From Pseudoselenomonas ruminantium (GTDB lineage: Bacteria > Bacillota > Negativicutes > Selenomonadales > Selenomonadaceae), in NCBI GenBank assembly GCA_902781305.1, contig CACZIV010000014.1:1-38091 (forward strand): 38,091 nt of DNA, given 5' to 3'. The position numbers and the translations under genes are program-made. Of the stretch, positions 9,583 to 19,088 are shown piece after piece. Within the stretch, counting starts at the first letter, position 1; each line of letters begins with the position of its first letter. Under the pieces are notes generated by a model. That model saw only the letters and a program-made list of their open reading frames with translations. It had not been told where the DNA came from and ran no database searches.

Positions 9583-9611
9583 ATCTTATCTTATTTTGTA
9601 TTCGCCGTAAA
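9583..9611 (-). promoter_or_regulatory. Possible recJ promoter
   Basis: Minus-strand TTTACG (9611-9606), 17-nt spacer, TAAGAT (9588-9583). Predicted start near 9576 would leave only about 14 nt of leader with the ribosome binding site at its very start, so the call is tentative. Confidence 0.35.
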
Positions 9612-9690
9612 TGATAATTTTTCCTTTTAATGAAAAAAGCTGTCATGTATAATGAACATACACGACAACTTTTATGAAAACGGTGATATC

Positions 9691-9999
9691 ATGCAATTAC
9701 AAATCGAAACAGCCGATACATTCTTCGCTCGCTTCCGCGGCCTGATGCTGCGCAAACGGCTTCCTGCAGGCCACGGCCTCTTAATCGCCCCCTGCAACAG
9801 CATCCATATGTGCTTTATGCGCTTTGCCATTGACGCGATTTTCATTGACAAGGACTACAAGGTGCTAAAAGTCGCCCGCAACGTAAAGCCGTGGATTGGG
9901 ATGGCGTGGTGCTGGAAGGCTTGGGGCGTGGTGGAAGTCAGCGCAGGAGAGGCTAAAGATTTACAGACAGGCAGCCTGCTCCCTCATTCCTTCACATGA
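9691..9999 (+). CDS. DUF192 family small protein
   Basis: A 102-residue protein of the DUF192 family; its biochemical role is not established. Recognised by the family pattern FRGLMLRKRLPAGHGLLIAP followed by NSIHMCFMRFAIDAIFID and a closing region VEVSAGEAKDL. ATG 9691 is preferred over ATG 9652 because the family homology begins there and GGTG lies about 6 nt upstream. No signal peptide is evident, whereas some family members are exported. A TATAAT at 9648-9653 could be the -10 box of its promoter but the -35 match is poor. Its last 16 nt overlap the convergent membrane protein gene on the other strand. Confidence 0.85.
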   Translation: MQLQIETADTFFARFRGLMLRKRLPAGHGLLIAPCNSIHMCFMRFAIDAIFIDKDYKVLKVARNVKPWIGMAWCWKAWGVVEVSAGEAKDLQTGSLLPHSFT

Positions 10000-11639
10000 T
10001 ACAAGCAAAATTCCTGCTCATCTTTTGTCTGATAATGCAGTACCAATTCATAATTTTCATCACTTGGCAAATAGGTATACATAATACTATTTTCACTTAC
10101 TAAAATATAATTGAAATCATACCAGGATAAAAATGTCCGGTAATCCGTCTTTCCCGTTTCTAACGAGTAATATTCATAAAATACATCTCTTTGTTTATTA
10201 TTACTTGGTAAAAAAACTTCTGCTCTCGTATCAAGGAAACAACGTAATCCTCGGAATTCCGGATATGGACCATCATTATACCCTGTCCATAACCGGACAT
10301 TTCTGCTATCCTCATGTTTCAATATATAATCTACAGCTTTTGCCGAGTTTGAAGGCTCTTTAAAATCCAATAATTTATGCCCCACAGAAATTAGGATAAA
10401 AAAACATAGGATAAAGGTTATTGTAACATACCCACAGCGCAGAAATACATCCTCCACAAAATGCAGTCTTCCATATTTCCATTCTGCAGTCAAAAACACG
10501 ATCAACGAAATAAATACAACAGAAACGATTATTATCCCCAAAGAGTCAAATGCCGTACAGATATATTCCCACCTTTTGACAATGGTCCAAACAAAAACTC
10601 CACTAATCATAAGAATGAGCAATTTTCGTAAGCGCAAATCATGAGAAGCGGTATTTTCCCAACTAAATCCCTGCCATTCCCGATATACATAAGCCAAAGG
10701 ATAAAGCCCTACAGCTAAGAACAGATACAAGCTTCTATTTGACGACAGTGCCATCACCATCGTACCCACAGTGAGCAACATATGGCTTATCAGCAGTTTG
10801 TGCCGCACATATATGGCAATCACAAATAAAAATAACAGATGTACGACTATCCCCAAGCCTGACCTAAGGGTTATTGGTCTCATTTCACTTACAATATTAG
10901 AAATCATATCATAACCATAGGACCGAAAAACATAGGTCATAGCCTCCAGCCCGTAAGGATTAGCAAAACCAGCTAGTACAATCAAAACAAAAATTGCACA
11001 AAGATAATATAAATCCACCCTTTTTTCTTTAGCAAAATACCCTTTAATATCATATCGAGCCAAGTGTTCAGTAAAAAACGGCAGTAAAAAAACAATCATC
11101 ATCGGCCACATAGCAGCATGAAGATTAATCAGTAAAATCGATAAAAAGGGAAATAATAGCAAGCAGATTTTATCACTACTCTTCCGCATATACTCCAATC
11201 CAATAATTTCAATGATAAATATCAATGTCGAAAATATCTGCGGACGATTTGTTATAAATAGAAAACATATAAATACTCCAGCAATACTTGACAAAACCAT
11301 TGCTGCATCTTTATTATCATTCGATACCAACATACCAAGGCGATAAACAGCATAAATATTCATTATTGCCACAGGATATAGTAATAGCATCAATCCATCA
11401 ATGCCAAAACTTTTATATATTTCCCAAAAGATAACTCCCGTAAGCCATTGCTGCATGACAAAAGAAAAATTTTCATGTATGGTGAATGGTTCAATATGCG
11501 GAATGCCGTGTTCCATCACATAGCGGCCATGATTAAGCAGAAACCAACAATCATTATCCAGGGTGCTGCTCAGAAGAAGCAGACCTGCGAACATACAGGC
11601 ATAAAATATGATATTGTTTTCCAGTTGTTTAATTTTCAT
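9984..11639 (-). CDS. Many-TM GT-C-like membrane protein, surface glycan
   Basis: Integral membrane protein of 551 residues with roughly ten or more hydrophobic segments and a soluble C-terminal part from about residue 430. After the first TM comes [19 protein letters not shown] and then PHIEPFT, an acidic loop pattern seen in dolichyl-phosphate-sugar-like (GT-C fold) bacterial membrane proteins. The C-terminal part has [18 protein letters not shown], also common in that uncharacterised group. It probably handles lipid-linked sugars outside the membrane, but donor and acceptor are unknown. Start ATG 11639 has AAGGA at 5 nt and overlaps the preceding oxidoreductase gene by 11 nt. Base composition is visibly more AT-rich than recJ or tadA. 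No terminator was found after it; transcription would run into DUF192 antisense. Confidence 0.7.
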   Translation of the reverse strand: MKIKQLENNIIFYACMFAGLLLLSSTLDNDCWFLLNHGRYVMEHGIPHIEPFTIHENFSFVMQQWLTGVIFWEIYKSFGIDGLMLLLYPVAIMNIYAVYRLGMLVSNDNKDAAMVLSSIAGVFICFLFITNRPQIFSTLIFIIEIIGLEYMRKSSDKICLLLFPFLSILLINLHAAMWPMMIVFLLPFFTEHLARYDIKGYFAKEKRVDLYYLCAIFVLIVLAGFANPYGLEAMTYVFRSYGYDMISNIVSEMRPITLRSGLGIVVHLLFLFVIAIYVRHKLLISHMLLTVGTMVMALSSNRSLYLFLAVGLYPLAYVYREWQGFSWENTASHDLRLRKLLILMISGVFVWTIVKRWEYICTAFDSLGIIIVSVVFISLIVFLTAEWKYGRLHFVEDVFLRCGYVTITFILCFFILISVGHKLLDFKEPSNSAKAVDYILKHEDSRNVRLWTGYNDGPYPEFRGLRCFLDTRAEVFLPSNNKQRDVFYEYYSLETGKTDYRTFLSWYDFNYILVSENSIMYTYLPSDENYELVLHYQTKDEQEFCLYHVKE

Positions 11640-13173
11640 GATATTCCTTTTCCGTATTTACATTCCATATATTATTTTTGCTATAATTCCTATCTTTGAG
11701 CACGTTTACTGCCTCGATAGCGGTCATCATCGAATGGTCCATATTATTATACCGATGCTGTCCATTACGCCCTATACAGTATAGATTTTCTATAGAATCC
11801 AAATATTTTCTAACAACAGCGAAGTCTTTATACCGCCCAAAATAGGCCGGATAAGCCTTCGGAACATGAATACAAACGCTATCCTCCACATCCTCAGCAG
11901 AGATAACGCCTATACGTTCCAATTCCCCAATTGCAAATTGGATAAATTCATCATCCGGCATTGTCCATTTATCATCATTTTCCTGACAAAAGTATTCCAG
12001 CCCCAACCAGACTTTATGCGCTGGGTCCTGCACCAAATAAGGCGACCAATTATTAAATATCTGCAGACGTCCAATTTTTACCTCCGACTCCTGAATATAA
12101 ATCCAGCAATCCGGAACGATATTTCCCAAAGTTTTGATTTTCGTCGTATTTTTTAACTTTAATTTATTCACCAAAACCCCAACTGTAATAAAGTCACGAT
12201 ATAGCAGACCATCCGCTACATCCTTTACCTCAGCAGGAAGATTTTCATCCTGTATATCATGAACTAAATCCTTAATGGGCATACTGGATATTATATAATC
12301 CGCATGCCAAACTTCTATCTCCCTATCCTGCTGTGTTTTCACCCCGACTATTCGGCCTTTGTCCCGAATTAATTCCTGCACTGCACAGTTTAGATAAATT
12401 TCGCCGCCTTGCTTTTCGATTTCAGCCTTCATTTTTTGCCATAACTGTCCAGGGCCGTACTTAGGATAATAAAAATAATCAATCAAAGATGTTTCTACTT
12501 TACGCGAACGGATATGCAGTACTTGCGCAAAAAAATGCGTGAGCATCTTATATACGGACACCCCCTTTATCCGCTGGCTTCCCCAGGAAGCATCAATTTC
12601 AGCCGGATAGCGGCCCCATACCTTATGGGTATAGTCTTTAAAAAACATCTTATATAATTTTTTCCCAAAACGGTTAATCATAAAATTTTCCAAATTGGTT
12701 TCGGGAAGTTTGACAAACACAGCCTTTATATAGCTTACTATGACCAGCATTAAACGCATAAGGCCAAGATTAACAATCGTATTTATCCCCAATGAAATTG
12801 GATAGTCAAAAAAACGTCTCAAATACAAAATCCGTGATATACGATGCCGGTTAAGCATAACCTCATCCGCCGTCTCGGGGTCAGGACCATTATCCTGCAA
12901 CTGACAATTCCGTTTTAGCAGTTTATCATCCATTGCCCTTTTCCCCTGTACAGGCAAAAGATCCTCCCATAAATCAACAATCTCCTGATTCTTCGAGAAA
13001 AAGCGATGGCCGCCAATATCCATTCGATTGCCTTTGTATTCTACAGTACGTGCTATACCACCTACAAAATCCTCTTTTTCGATTATAATGGGATGTATAT
13101 CCGTTTCCTTTAACAAATAATACGCTGCCGTCAATCCTGCCGGGCCTGCTCCAATAATTATTGCTTTCTTCAT
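11629..13173 (-). CDS. FAD-dependent amine-oxidase/UDP-galactopyranose-mutase-like protein
   Basis: 514-residue flavoprotein. The N-terminal Rossmann motif [16 protein letters not shown] binds FAD, followed by the acidic strand end [11 protein letters not shown] and by [15 protein letters not shown], the pattern of the NAD(P)/FAD oxidoreductases found in exopolysaccharide clusters and related to UDP-galactopyranose mutase and protoporphyrinogen oxidase. The C-terminal FAD contact region reads [19 protein letters not shown]. The substrate is probably a nucleotide sugar or lipid-linked sugar, but this is inferred from context only. It lies between gtrA (20 nt gap) and the GT-C-like gene (11 nt overlap). 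AT-rich like both neighbours. Confidence 0.8.
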   Translation of the reverse strand: MKKAIIIGAGPAGLTAAYYLLKETDIHPIIIEKEDFVGGIARTVEYKGNRMDIGGHRFFSKNQEIVDLWEDLLPVQGKRAMDDKLLKRNCQLQDNGPDPETADEVMLNRHRISRILYLRRFFDYPISLGINTIVNLGLMRLMLVIVSYIKAVFVKLPETNLENFMINRFGKKLYKMFFKDYTHKVWGRYPAEIDASWGSQRIKGVSVYKMLTHFFAQVLHIRSRKVETSLIDYFYYPKYGPGQLWQKMKAEIEKQGGEIYLNCAVQELIRDKGRIVGVKTQQDREIEVWHADYIISSMPIKDLVHDIQDENLPAEVKDVADGLLYRDFITVGVLVNKLKLKNTTKIKTLGNIVPDCWIYIQESEVKIGRLQIFNNWSPYLVQDPAHKVWLGLEYFCQENDDKWTMPDDEFIQFAIGELERIGVISAEDVEDSVCIHVPKAYPAYFGRYKDFAVVRKYLDSIENLYCIGRNGQHRYNNMDHSMMTAIEAVNVLKDRNYSKNNIWNVNTEKEYHEN

Positions 13174-13193
13174 CTAGTTCAAAATACTCCTAC

Positions 13194-13610
13194 TTAAAAT
13201 ACAAATACTTTTCTCGCCCAGTAATTCCACAAAAATACAATTGCTGTTACTACGATTTTCGACCATAAATAATAGATACCGATAAAATCTACACCGATAA
13301 ACATCCCCAACTCGGTCAATCCTAACCCGGTTATCCCTATCATAATAATTTTAATATAGTCATGTATAACTAAGCTCTGCTTATACTTCCCTCCTTCTTT
13401 ATCAATGAACACATATTTTACCGATAGATAGGTATTCAACATAATTCCACCTAAAAAGCCTAAAGCGGTTGCTAGATATAGGCTACCTGCGAAACAGGCC
13501 ATTAATGCATTATGGGCTAACATTAATATCACAAAATCTAGCAAAAAAGAAACTGCTCCGACCACAGCATAACGGCACAATTCCGGGAAATACACCTTAT
13601 CCACCCCCAT
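13194..13610 (-). CDS. GtrA-family flippase-like membrane protein
   Basis: Small membrane protein (138 residues from ATG 13610) with four hydrophobic segments: FLLDFVILMLAH, LYLATALGFLGGIMLNTYL, IIMIGITGLGLTELGMFI and VVTAIVFLWNYWARKVFVF. GtrA proteins are thought to move undecaprenyl-phosphate-linked sugars across the inner membrane for surface glycan decoration. The second helix with a conserved Asn followed by K/R and the closing NYWARKVFVF match the family. The start is uncertain: TTG 13619, ATG 13610 and GTG 13595 (preceded by GGGGGTGG) are all possible. It begins within about 20 nt of the tadG stop, so it is very likely cotranscribed with the Tad operon. Confidence 0.85.
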   Translation of the reverse strand: MGVDKVYFPELCRYAVVGAVSFLLDFVILMLAHNALMACFAGSLYLATALGFLGGIMLNTYLSVKYVFIDKEGGKYKQSLVIHDYIKIIMIGITGLGLTELGMFIGVDFIGIYYLWSKIVVTAIVFLWNYWARKVFVF

Positions 13611-13626
13611 CGTAGACAAATTCTTT

Positions 13627-15030
13627 TTAATCCCAATTTATTCCTTCCGGCGGGGTAATAAGCGTAATCCCTTCCGTGCCAGCAGTTCCACCACTGCCAC
13701 CACTGCTAGAACTACCACCACCGATATAGTCTTTATATACATAATGGCTCCGGTTTCCCCGCAGACTAATCGAAGTGCCTACGATGGTTCCCATAAAGGT
13801 ACTATTCTCGGCATTAACCAGGACACCTTCACCTTTGTCACAATACGGAGCATACACTACACCTTTAAATGTATGGCCATTCAAATTAAAATGGACCTGT
13901 GGACGCTGCGTATCGCTGCCTGCAATACAAATAATCAATGGACGTCCTGTATCCGTATTGAGATTAATATTGATTACTCCCATACCTGCTTCCACATAGA
14001 TATATACAGGATTATCATTATTACCTAAGTTTTTATCTACCTCAATAGTTAAATTGGGAATACTGTTCGTTTTTGGTACACGAATAATATCGCTGTCAAA
14101 TAAATTGCTGGATGTTTTTACCGTTTGGTCAGTAGCCTTATTTTCTGTTTGGGCTGTCTTTTTTTCCATGTAATCATAAAATGTTTGGAAATTATAATTA
14201 TAATATTCCGCCTTGCTCCAATAACCGCTTTTCAATGTCCCCTTTCCATCAAATTTTGCCTTATCTTCATCTGTACCTTCCATTAAGGTATTGATATTAT
14301 TATTTTCATTTTTTTCCTTAGCTGCAGAAGTGAAGAAGCGGTCTAAATTAGGCGTTTGTGTACTATAGGAAAGCGATTCATATTGATAGCCAGGATTATT
14401 TACGCCGTCTCCTTTAGTGTATACGATTCGGCCATCAAACGTAGTCGTAATCATATTCTTCGAATCGGTACTATAGCTGTTATTGGATAATTTGTCCGGA
14501 TTTTCCAAGGAGTTAACAGCATCAAATTTCTCCTTAAAGATAAACATATTGTTAAAGAAACCGCCACTAGCATGCGCAGGTACAACCGCCACACTATCCA
14601 CGGGTACAGTAAATGTTTCCTTACCTTCGATTTTTTTATAAATACCACCAAGAAAATACAGTGGAACTTCCTTGGTCAGTTTCACACGATAATAGGTTAT
14701 ATTGTCTTTTGTTTTTGCCTGATATTTCTTTTCTACTATAGATTCCGAACGGTCAAGGTTATGATATTCCCCTTGCACATACTGCTCTGCCATTTTATCT
14801 GCCTTGGGATGATTGTTTTCCTTCTCCCCTTGGACCGCATATTCATGTGCACCGGCAAGAGCCGCCGCATCAGCAGCATTTTGCAAACGGCTGTAATGCA
14901 CATAAACATGGCCTAAATCCACCGCCAAACCAGTACCCACAATAAGCATTGGCAGGAGTAAGGCCGTAAATGCTATAATGGCGCCCTGTTGGCGCCATTT
15001 TTTCGTTAATAACTGCATATATTGGTACAT
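13627..15030 (-). CDS. tadG: TadG-like protein with C-terminal beta-helix-like domain
   Basis: Putative Tad pilus assembly or surface protein, 467 residues. The N-terminal hydrophobic segment GAIIAFTALLLPMLIVGTGL and the following YSRLQNAADAAALAGA are the TadG signature (Tad-like domain). The rest lacks the von Willebrand A domain common in TadG. Instead residues about 330-450 contain FKGVVYAPYCDK and FMGTIVGTSISLRGNRSHY, a pattern like the pilus-associated DUF7305-type repeats that probably form beta-helical coils. A Ser/Gly linker near residue 445 precedes a short tail. ATG 15030 has AGGAG at 8 nt and is preferred over the GTG at 15039. It follows tadC by 15 nt. The protein is likely in the periplasm or exposed at the surface, anchored by its N-terminus. 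Confidence 0.8.
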   Translation of the reverse strand: MYQYMQLLTKKWRQQGAIIAFTALLLPMLIVGTGLAVDLGHVYVHYSRLQNAADAAALAGAHEYAVQGEKENNHPKADKMAEQYVQGEYHNLDRSESIVEKKYQAKTKDNITYYRVKLTKEVPLYFLGGIYKKIEGKETFTVPVDSVAVVPAHASGGFFNNMFIFKEKFDAVNSLENPDKLSNNSYSTDSKNMITTTFDGRIVYTKGDGVNNPGYQYESLSYSTQTPNLDRFFTSAAKEKNENNNINTLMEGTDEDKAKFDGKGTLKSGYWSKAEYYNYNFQTFYDYMEKKTAQTENKATDQTVKTSSNLFDSDIIRVPKTNSIPNLTIEVDKNLGNNDNPVYIYVEAGMGVININLNTDTGRPLIICIAGSDTQRPQVHFNLNGHTFKGVVYAPYCDKGEGVLVNAENSTFMGTIVGTSISLRGNRSHYVYKDYIGGGSSSSGGSGGTAGTEGITLITPPEGINWD

Positions 15031-15045
15031 AGATGTCACTCCTGA

Positions 15046-15981
15046 TTACAACATGTTTTTTATCAAGAATAGCAGCGTCGGTACTAAAGTTACGACAAAG
15101 AGTGCCGGAAAGATAAAAATCACCAAGGGAAAAACTATCTTTACCGGTGCACGCATGGCCTCCGCCTTGATGTACTGGCGGCGCCGTTCCCGGATATTAT
15201 CGGCCTGATTCTTCAAGGTCTTGCCCATACTGGTGCCTAACCGTTCTGCCTGAATAACAGACGTCATGAATAAGGATACGTCCTGCACATCACAGCGGTC
15301 GGCCATATTTTTCATCGCCATACGGCGTACCATGCCCATGCGGATATCTTCCTGCATATGCTTGCATTCGCGGATAAGCTCACCTTTCATTCTGGCGGTA
15401 ATCTTGCTCAGCGCCGCATCAAAGGAAAGCCCTGCCTGCACGCTGACACACAGGAGGTCTAAAACTTCCGGCAGCTGACAGGCAATCTGTTCCTGCCGTT
15501 TTTGAGCCATAGTATTCAAGCACACCACTGGCATCAAACCGCCTAAAATGCCGCCTAACAAGATGTAAACAGCCTTTTGAATCAGCAAATAATGACTGTC
15601 GCTTACCAAGTAGAACATCAACAGCCACATGGTCAATGCCCCGAGAAAGCAAACCGCGATGAATTGCGGCGCCGTACATTCATCAATCCTGCCTGCCATA
15701 ATCAGGCGTTTTTCCACCAGTGCCAGCACCTGTTTTGGCGTAAAGCGCTGAATTGACTCGGCTATGTATTCACCTGCTGGCTTTACAACACGCTCCATAA
15801 AGGGAATTTCCCGCAGTTTGCGGCGGCCTGTCTGCTTTTCTGCCAAGAGCTGTTTATCGGCATCCAAAGCGAAAATTCTCTGCCGCACACTGTTTTCCGG
15901 CAAAATCACCTTGCGGATAAAGGCAAACATAATCAGAAAAGTCGTCAAGGCTAAAGCTAGTGCAAAAGCTGCCAGTAACAT
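15046..15981 (-). CDS. tadC: TadC, inner-membrane platform protein
   Basis: 311-residue type II/IV secretion F-domain protein that forms, with TadB, the inner-membrane platform on which the TadA ATPase acts. TM segments lie near residues 2-25, 110-150 and 275-305. The cytoplasmic F domain carries CQLPEVLDLLCVSVQAGLSF and ERLGTSMGKTLKNQADNIRE, both standard for the family. Its ATG overlaps the tadA stop as TGATG, indicating translational coupling, and tadG starts 15 nt after it. Distinguished from TadB by its position and its longer N-terminal part. Length is typical. Confidence 0.92.
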   Translation of the reverse strand: MLLAAFALALALTTFLIMFAFIRKVILPENSVRQRIFALDADKQLLAEKQTGRRKLREIPFMERVVKPAGEYIAESIQRFTPKQVLALVEKRLIMAGRIDECTAPQFIAVCFLGALTMWLLMFYLVSDSHYLLIQKAVYILLGGILGGLMPVVCLNTMAQKRQEQIACQLPEVLDLLCVSVQAGLSFDAALSKITARMKGELIRECKHMQEDIRMGMVRRMAMKNMADRCDVQDVSLFMTSVIQAERLGTSMGKTLKNQADNIRERRRQYIKAEAMRAPVKIVFPLVIFIFPALFVVTLVPTLLFLIKNML

Positions 15982-17375
15982 CAGCGATAATCCCTCCTAT
16001 CTGGCCTGTCTGCGGCAAAGAAATCTTCTGCAATATCCACGCCGTTTACCGCGAATTTCTCCATAAAATTGGGTTTTAGCCCTGTGGACACAAAACGTCC
16101 CAACGGTTTTCCATTTTCATCATAGCCAGATTGCTGATAATAGAAAATGTCCTGCATGGTGATGGTATTTTCCTCCAAATGCTGGACTTCCGTGATATGC
16201 GTAATCTTACGGCTGCCATCCCGCATACGGGATTGCTGAATAACGAGGTCAATCGCGGAGGAAATCTGCTCCCGGATTGCGCGCACCGGCAGTTCCAGGC
16301 CCGACATCAGCACCATCGTTTCCAAACGGGACAAGGCATCGCGCGGTGAGTTGGCATGTGCCGTTGTCAACGAACCATCATGGCCGGTATTCATGGCCTG
16401 CAGCATATCGAGCGCCTCGCCGGAACGCACCTCGCCGACGATAATCCTATCGGGGCGCATACGCAAGGCATTGCGCACCAAATCCCGAATGGTAATCTGC
16501 CCCTCCCCCTCGATATTGGCCGGACGCGCTTCCAACGTGATGACATTATCCTGCTGGAGACGCAATTCTGCCGCATCTTCAATGGTGACAATTCGCTCTG
16601 TCTCTGGAATAAAGGAAGAAATCACATTCAGCGTCGTGGTCTTACCGGAACCTGTACCGCCGGACACCAAAATATTGATCCTCGCCCGAACACAGGCACA
16701 CAAAAACTCCGCAATCTTTTCATCCAACGTGCCATAGTTAATGAGATTATCCACGGTCAACGGCTTGTGAGAGAACTTGCGGATAGTGATGGCGGGGCCA
16801 GTCAGAGACAGTGGCGGAATGATGATATTGACACGGGAACCGTCTTCCAGGCGTGCATCCACCAACGGCGAGGATTCGTCAATCCGCCGTCCTAACGGCG
16901 TAAGAATACGCTCGGCTATATTCATAATATGCTCATTGTCATGGAACTTGATATCTGTCCGTTCCAGCTTGCCCATACGTTCCACAAATACCTTTTGCGG
17001 CCCGTTCACCATGATTTCGGTAATGCTGTCATCCCGCAAAAGTGGTTCAAGCGGACCTAAGCCGAGCATTTCATCACAGATATCGGCAATCAGACGGCTT
17101 TTCTCCCCGCGGGGAATGGCAAAGGGCGCCGTATCAAAAGCCCGCTGACAGTATTTATGGATAACAGACTCGACCTTGCGCGGGTCCTGATTCAAGGCAG
17201 ACACTGCTGCCTGTTCAGCCGGAGTCATTTCATTCAGGATATGCTGATGAATATGGTGCTTAACAGACTGATAGGAAAGCTCCTCAGCTAAATCCTGGGC
17301 ATCATCCTGCAGAGCAAATATCTTCACCTGCTGATTTTGGCCATCCTTACGCCCCAAACGCGTCAATAATGACAT
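15981..17375 (-). CDS. tadA: TadA/CpaF secretion ATPase
   Basis: Cytoplasmic hexameric ATPase powering Flp pilus assembly and probably retraction. 464 residues. Walker A is GGTGSGKTTTLN with K245, followed by the Asp-box region around IVTIEDAAELRL, Walker B RPDRIIVGEVRSGEALDMLQ, and the His-box HDGSLTTAHANSPRDAL. The N-terminal 100 residues form the variable domain typical of CpaF. Start ATG 17375 has GGAGG about 7 nt upstream. It lies 15 nt after tadE and overlaps tadC by one base. All expected catalytic motifs are intact, which argues for a working pilus system. Confidence 0.96.
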   Translation of the reverse strand: MSLLTRLGRKDGQNQQVKIFALQDDAQDLAEELSYQSVKHHIHQHILNEMTPAEQAAVSALNQDPRKVESVIHKYCQRAFDTAPFAIPRGEKSRLIADICDEMLGLGPLEPLLRDDSITEIMVNGPQKVFVERMGKLERTDIKFHDNEHIMNIAERILTPLGRRIDESSPLVDARLEDGSRVNIIIPPLSLTGPAITIRKFSHKPLTVDNLINYGTLDEKIAEFLCACVRARINILVSGGTGSGKTTTLNVISSFIPETERIVTIEDAAELRLQQDNVITLEARPANIEGEGQITIRDLVRNALRMRPDRIIVGEVRSGEALDMLQAMNTGHDGSLTTAHANSPRDALSRLETMVLMSGLELPVRAIREQISSAIDLVIQQSRMRDGSRKITHITEVQHLEENTITMQDIFYYQQSGYDENGKPLGRFVSTGLKPNFMEKFAVNGVDIAEDFFAADRPDRRDYR

Positions 17376-17390
17376 CTGACTTCCTCCCGC

Positions 17391-17831
17391 TTATTTTGGC
17401 TTATATTCACTGTACATGCTATAGGTTATATCAATCTTAGCCAGGTTCATGCCTCCTGCCAAGCGACTGACGATATTTCCCAATTGTAACCCCTGTGTAT
17501 TTAAATCAGCCTTCATGATGACTTGTACATTATGGCTGTCTTCATCGTATTTAATGTTAAAATGTTCTGTTGATGTTGCCTGCCACTCGAAAATATCCAT
17601 GGGCAGTTTTTCATCTTTATATTTATCGCGAACTTTTTTGTAGTTATCTTTGTAGTAATCTTCAGACGGTATAATCGCCGCCTCCCGCGCACTGCTGCGG
17701 GCAATACTGCTCAATGTCAAATAATCGGCAAAAAACATGCCGATATAAAACAAACCGAAAACCAATAATAAAAACAGGGGCAAGACCAATGCAAATTCAA
17801 TAATGGATTGTCCCTTTTGTTTGTTTTGCAT
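17391..17831 (-). CDS. tadE: TadE-like pseudopilin
   Basis: 146-residue minor pseudopilin of the Tad system. The N-terminus QNKQKGQSIIEFALVLPLFL holds a prepilin-type site: predicted cleavage after Gly7 leaves Glu at mature position 5, and the hydrophobic helix follows directly. The remainder is a small globular periplasmic domain. Such proteins prime or cap the pilus after processing by the TadV peptidase. It lies 24 nt after flp and 15 nt before tadA. Could equally be called TadF; the two are hard to separate without structure comparison. Confidence 0.88.
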   Translation of the reverse strand: MQNKQKGQSIIEFALVLPLFLLLVFGLFYIGMFFADYLTLSSIARSSAREAAIIPSEDYYKDNYKKVRDKYKDEKLPMDIFEWQATSTEHFNIKYDEDSHNVQVIMKADLNTQGLQLGNIVSRLAGGMNLAKIDITYSMYSEYKPK

Positions 17832-17855
17832 AGCTTACCCCCGCTTTACTATTCC

Positions 17856-18047
17856 TTAGCCCTTAGATGATGCAAATGCACCAACTATAGAATTAAACGC
17901 TTCCTTAACCTTGTTCGTCAGTCCTCCTTGCGTCCCCAGAGCTGCTGCAACAACAGCAACGAATGCCAGCACCAGCGCATACTCAACAATGCCCTGTGCC
18001 TTTTCGCTTAGATAACGTGCCTTCAGATAATTAATGATTTCTACCAT
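17856..18047 (-). CDS. flp: Flp major pilin
   Basis: 63-residue Flp/Fap-type pilin, the main subunit of the Tad pilus. The sequence EKAQGIVEYALVLAFVAVVA contains the Flp motif EY and the single hydrophobic helix. Aligning Glu22 to mature position 5 puts cleavage after Ala17, so Ala replaces the usual Gly at -1; an alternative cut after Gly19 would place Glu at position 3. The mature pilin would be about 46 residues. A strong AGGGAGGA lies about 7 nt before the ATG, suitable for a highly expressed subunit. Unusually it lies in the middle of the operon (tadB-flp-tadE), 63 nt after tadB. That gap has a short hairpin (arms 18087-18091 and 18097-18101 region) too weak to call a terminator. Confidence 0.92.
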   Translation of the reverse strand: MVEIINYLKARYLSEKAQGIVEYALVLAFVAVVAAALGTQGGLTNKVKEAFNSIVGAFASSKG

Positions 18048-18110
18048 GATAAAAATCCTCCCTAAATAAAATAAATATATTTATGAAAATCCCCAAAGGA
18101 TTATCAACCA

Positions 18111-19088
18111 TTAAAACTTGATGTTGACGATGCGTTGTATGACGAAATAACCAATGATTTCCATCACAATCGCACCAGCAACACAGGCCTGCCCCACAGG
18201 CTCCTCAAACAGAGGACGCAGATATGCGGGATTGACCAAAGACATAATAAAACCTACACCTACCGGCATCAATGCCAGCACCACGCCGGAAGCCCGCCCC
18301 TGTGCCGTCAGCGTCATAATCTCCCGCCGCATGCGGACGCGGTTATTAATCGTATCGCTGATGGTATCGAGAATCTGGGCAAGATTGCCGCCCACCTGTC
18401 GCTGAATGACCACGGCAGTGACCACCAGTTCAAAGTCAGGGCTGTTGACGCGTTTTTGCATATTGTCCAGTGCCGTTTCCACATCAACGCCGATATTGAC
18501 CTCGTTGACGACCTTCTGCACTTCCCGGCCAATGGGCGCGTCCATTTCTTTGGCAATCAGCTCAAAGGCCTGCATAAAGCTAAATCCTGCCCGCAGAGCA
18601 TTGGCGACCATGATGAGCATGTCCCCCAGCTGGGTGGTAAATGCCTTTTGGCGGCGCTTGATGTAGATGTTCAAAAACGCCAGTCCCGCCAGCACGCCGC
18701 CGATAAAAGATAACAACGCAAACAGCGGTTCCAAGGTAGCAGCGAGCATAAGAAGAGCACACAGGCCACCGAACAGCCCCAGCATAACCTCATATTCTGA
18801 ACCTAAGAGCGGCCAATCGGCCTGCTGCATCTTTAAGTCCATACGGTTGCTATGCTGAATCTGCCGCAGCCAGCCCCCTGCCCGCCGCAACCAGTTGCGC
18901 AGGCGGTCTTTGGCAATTTCCGCAGGCTTGATGCCTCGCAGACGCTGTTGGCGAAGCTGCACAGCCGCCCCGGAAAAATATTCCATGCGGTTGACTAAAT
19001 CTTTATGCTGACGCGTCTTTATGCGGATAACCATAAAGAGTAAAAAAAATGTCAGCAAGGTTACCGCTAAGGCTAATACAATGTTCAT
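18111..19088 (-). CDS. tadB: TadB, inner-membrane platform protein
   Basis: 325-residue F-domain membrane protein, partner of TadC in the inner-membrane platform. An N-terminal TM (NIVLALAVTLLTFFLLFMVI) is followed by a central TM pair near residues 95-135 and C-terminal TMs from about 265. The F-domain shows QLGDMLIMVANALRAGFSFM and QRQVGGNLAQILDTISDTIN, both typical. The start used is ATG 19088, whose ATGA overlaps the stop of the preceding ATPase gene; the upstream ATG at 19100 is inside that gene and unnecessary. Coupled translation with the ATPase is likely. Length and motifs are normal. Confidence 0.92.
   Translation of the reverse strand: MNIVLALAVTLLTFFLLFMVIRIKTRQHKDLVNRMEYFSGAAVQLRQQRLRGIKPAEIAKDRLRNWLRRAGGWLRQIQHSNRMDLKMQQADWPLLGSEYEVMLGLFGGLCALLMLAATLEPLFALLSFIGGVLAGLAFLNIYIKRRQKAFTTQLGDMLIMVANALRAGFSFMQAFELIAKEMDAPIGREVQKVVNEVNIGVDVETALDNMQKRVNSPDFELVVTAVVIQRQVGGNLAQILDTISDTINNRVRMRREIMTLTAQGRASGVVLALMPVGVGFIMSLVNPAYLRPLFEEPVGQACVAGAIVMEIIGYFVIQRIVNIKF

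Noticed and set aside
18086-18110. Hairpin before flp as a terminator
   Set aside because: Only five base pairs around AATCC/GGATT and no T-run; at best an RNA processing site.
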